Shown: in pieces, positions 63,226 to 64,000 of the stretch
How positions within the stretch are numbered: the first letter of the stretch is position 1
How the letters are laid out: each line of letters begins with the position of its first letter
Assembly: GCF_016805985.1 (NCBI RefSeq)
Contig: NZ_CP017661.1
Span: forward strand, 2,542,001 to 2,606,000
DNA: 64,000 nt
Direction: 5' to 3'
Source of the DNA: Microbacterium sp. JZ31
Lineage (GTDB): Bacteria; Actinomycetota; Actinomycetes; Actinomycetales; Microbacteriaceae
Position numbers and translations under genes: made by a program
The notes under the pieces: model-generated
Seen by the model: only the letters and a program-made list of their open reading frames with translations
Database searches by the model: none
What the model was told of the DNA's origin: nothing

Positions 63226-63289
63226 CCCGTCCGGGGATTGTCACTCGTCGATCGCGGGGCGCCCCGCTCCAGCAGGGGTGCTCGGCGGG

Positions 63290-63898
63290 CTATGCGGGCG
63301 TGCCCCCCGACCCGCTGGTGGCGAGCTCGGCGCCCGCGTGGGCGAGCTCCGCGAGCGCGGCGTCGCTCGGCTCGCGCGCGACGCCGGCGATGAGGTCGAT
63401 CAGCACGCGCACGTGCTGGCCGTGCTCGATCGCGTCCAGCGCCGAGGCGCGCACGCAGTGGTCTGTCGCGATGCCGACGACATCCACGGTCTCGATCCCC
63501 CGCTCGGCGAGCACCGCGGCCACGGTGGATCCGTCGTCCGTGACGCCCTCGAACATCGAGTAGGCCGGCTTGCCCTGCCCCTTCTTGACGTGGTGCGTCA
63601 CCGCGGTCGTGTCGAGGCCCGGGTCGTACTCGGCGCCCTCCGTGCCGGCGATGCAGTGCGGCGGCCACGTGTCGACGTAGTCCGGCGCGGCATCGCTGCC
63701 CTCGGGCACGATGTGGCCGCCGTTGTCGCTGTCGGCATCGTGCCAGTCGCGCGACGCGACGATCACGGCGTACTCCCCCGCGTGATCCTCGAGGTGTCGC
63801 GTGATGCCCGCGGCGACCGCGTCGCCCCCGATGACGCCGAGCGCGCCGCCCTCGGTGAAATCGTTCTGCACATCCACGATCAGCAGTGCCCTGGTCAT
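63290..63898 (-). CDS. pncA: Nicotinamidase/isochorismatase-family hydrolase
   Basis: 202 residues. The catalytic triad is visible: D9 (V-D-V-Q-N-D-F), a lysine at 105/106 (H-H-V-K-K-G) and C148 (A-T-D-H-C-V-R). Metal-site residues D51-W-H53 and the later H62 match PncA. It hydrolyses nicotinamide to nicotinate for NAD salvage. Start ATG 63898. The C-terminus ends G-T-P-A after Ala/Glu helices. It converges on the ECF42 gene with a 64-base gap. Confidence 0.92.
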   Translation of the reverse strand: MTRALLIVDVQNDFTEGGALGVIGGDAVAAGITRHLEDHAGEYAVIVASRDWHDADSDNGGHIVPEGSDAAPDYVDTWPPHCIAGTEGAEYDPGLDTTAVTHHVKKGQGKPAYSMFEGVTDDGSTVAAVLAERGIETVDVVGIATDHCVRASALDAIEHGQHVRVLIDLIAGVAREPSDAALAELAHAGAELATSGSGGTPA

Positions 63899-63953
63899 GC
63901 TCTGAGGGTACGCCCGCGGCGATCCGCAGGAGAATGGCCGCGGGAGGTGGCGG

Positions 63954-64000
63954 ATGACCGACAAGGTGGATGTCAAGAAGACGCTCGACGGCTATCGCGC
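63954..64000 (+). CDS. Start of a GyrI-like small-molecule-binding protein, cut by the window
   Basis: Only 15 codons are visible from ATG 63954 (M-T-D-K-V-D-V-K-K-T-L-D-G-Y-R). This opening is typical of actinobacterial GyrI-like domain proteins, and GGGAGG lies 6 bases upstream. The fragment is too short for a firm family call. Confidence 0.5.
   Translation, partial: MTDKVDVKKTLDGYR

Overview
This is a high-GC (roughly 70%) chromosomal window from an actinobacterium, most likely a member of the Microbacteriaceae close to Microbacterium. The evidence is the gene content: a CarD regulator next to a fused IspD-IspF, SenX3-RegX3 with PhoU and GpmA, a GlnR-type regulator, an XPB helicase pair, a stand-alone groEL behind two CIRCE boxes, a small DUF7882-type protein, and many start codons lying 6-8 bases after a -10 hexamer, as in leaderless actinobacterial transcripts. 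No prophage, insertion sequence, CRISPR array or rRNA operon was seen. The genus is an inference.

Layout. 0-8 kb: the 3' part of serC, an MHS-type MFS transporter, a cold-shock/DUF3027 pair (the DUF3027 gene carries a one-base frameshift), a small membrane protein and the XPB helicase operon. 8-12.5 kb: a divergent MarR/EamA pair with palindromic operators. The EamA frame runs without a stop into an OmpR-type response regulator, which is followed by its histidine kinase and a lone WXG100 protein. 12.5-21 kb: groEL, cspA-type, LytR_C, DUF3263 and DUF2332 genes on the minus strand; msrB-nitroreductase; a DMT transporter; a DUF2975/XRE operon; and a Ser/Thr kinase with an E/K-repeat extracellular tail. 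21-30 kb: a PfkB kinase, an ECF41-like sigma factor facing its probable target oxidoreductase, tRNA-Thr, a thioredoxin-fold protein without a CXXC, the UgpC/MsmK-type ATPase and its DUF4032 neighbour. 30-40 kb: the housekeeping set carD-ispDF / cysS-rlmB, split by a 5.6-kb block with an EamA transporter, a GNAT acetyltransferase and a 1287-residue GH10 xylanase.

40-57 kb is a phosphate and nitrogen control region. regX3-senX3 and phoU diverge around a PHO-box-like repeat. gpmA, a methyltransferase, a FUSC protein, ygfZ, a nitrobindin-like gene and glnR follow. Then come ppk, a NUDIX/histidine-phosphatase gene, a second PHO-box-like repeat and pstSCAB. Together these genes would sense phosphate limitation, import phosphate with high affinity, and handle polyphosphate.

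57-64 kb holds nagA, pabC with a duplicated 3' flank that contains a small inverted-repeat element, a GATCCGG-rich repeat region, tRNA-Lys, a PEP-mutase-like protein, an ECF42-like sigma factor with its (frameshifted) DGPF/YCII partner, pncA, and the start of a GyrI-like gene. The most notable observation is that the two apparent frameshifts in the window (about 3.28 and 61.69 kb) fall in the same 11-base word, CTCGCCCCGAG. This points to a systematic sequencing error or a shared slippage mechanism.
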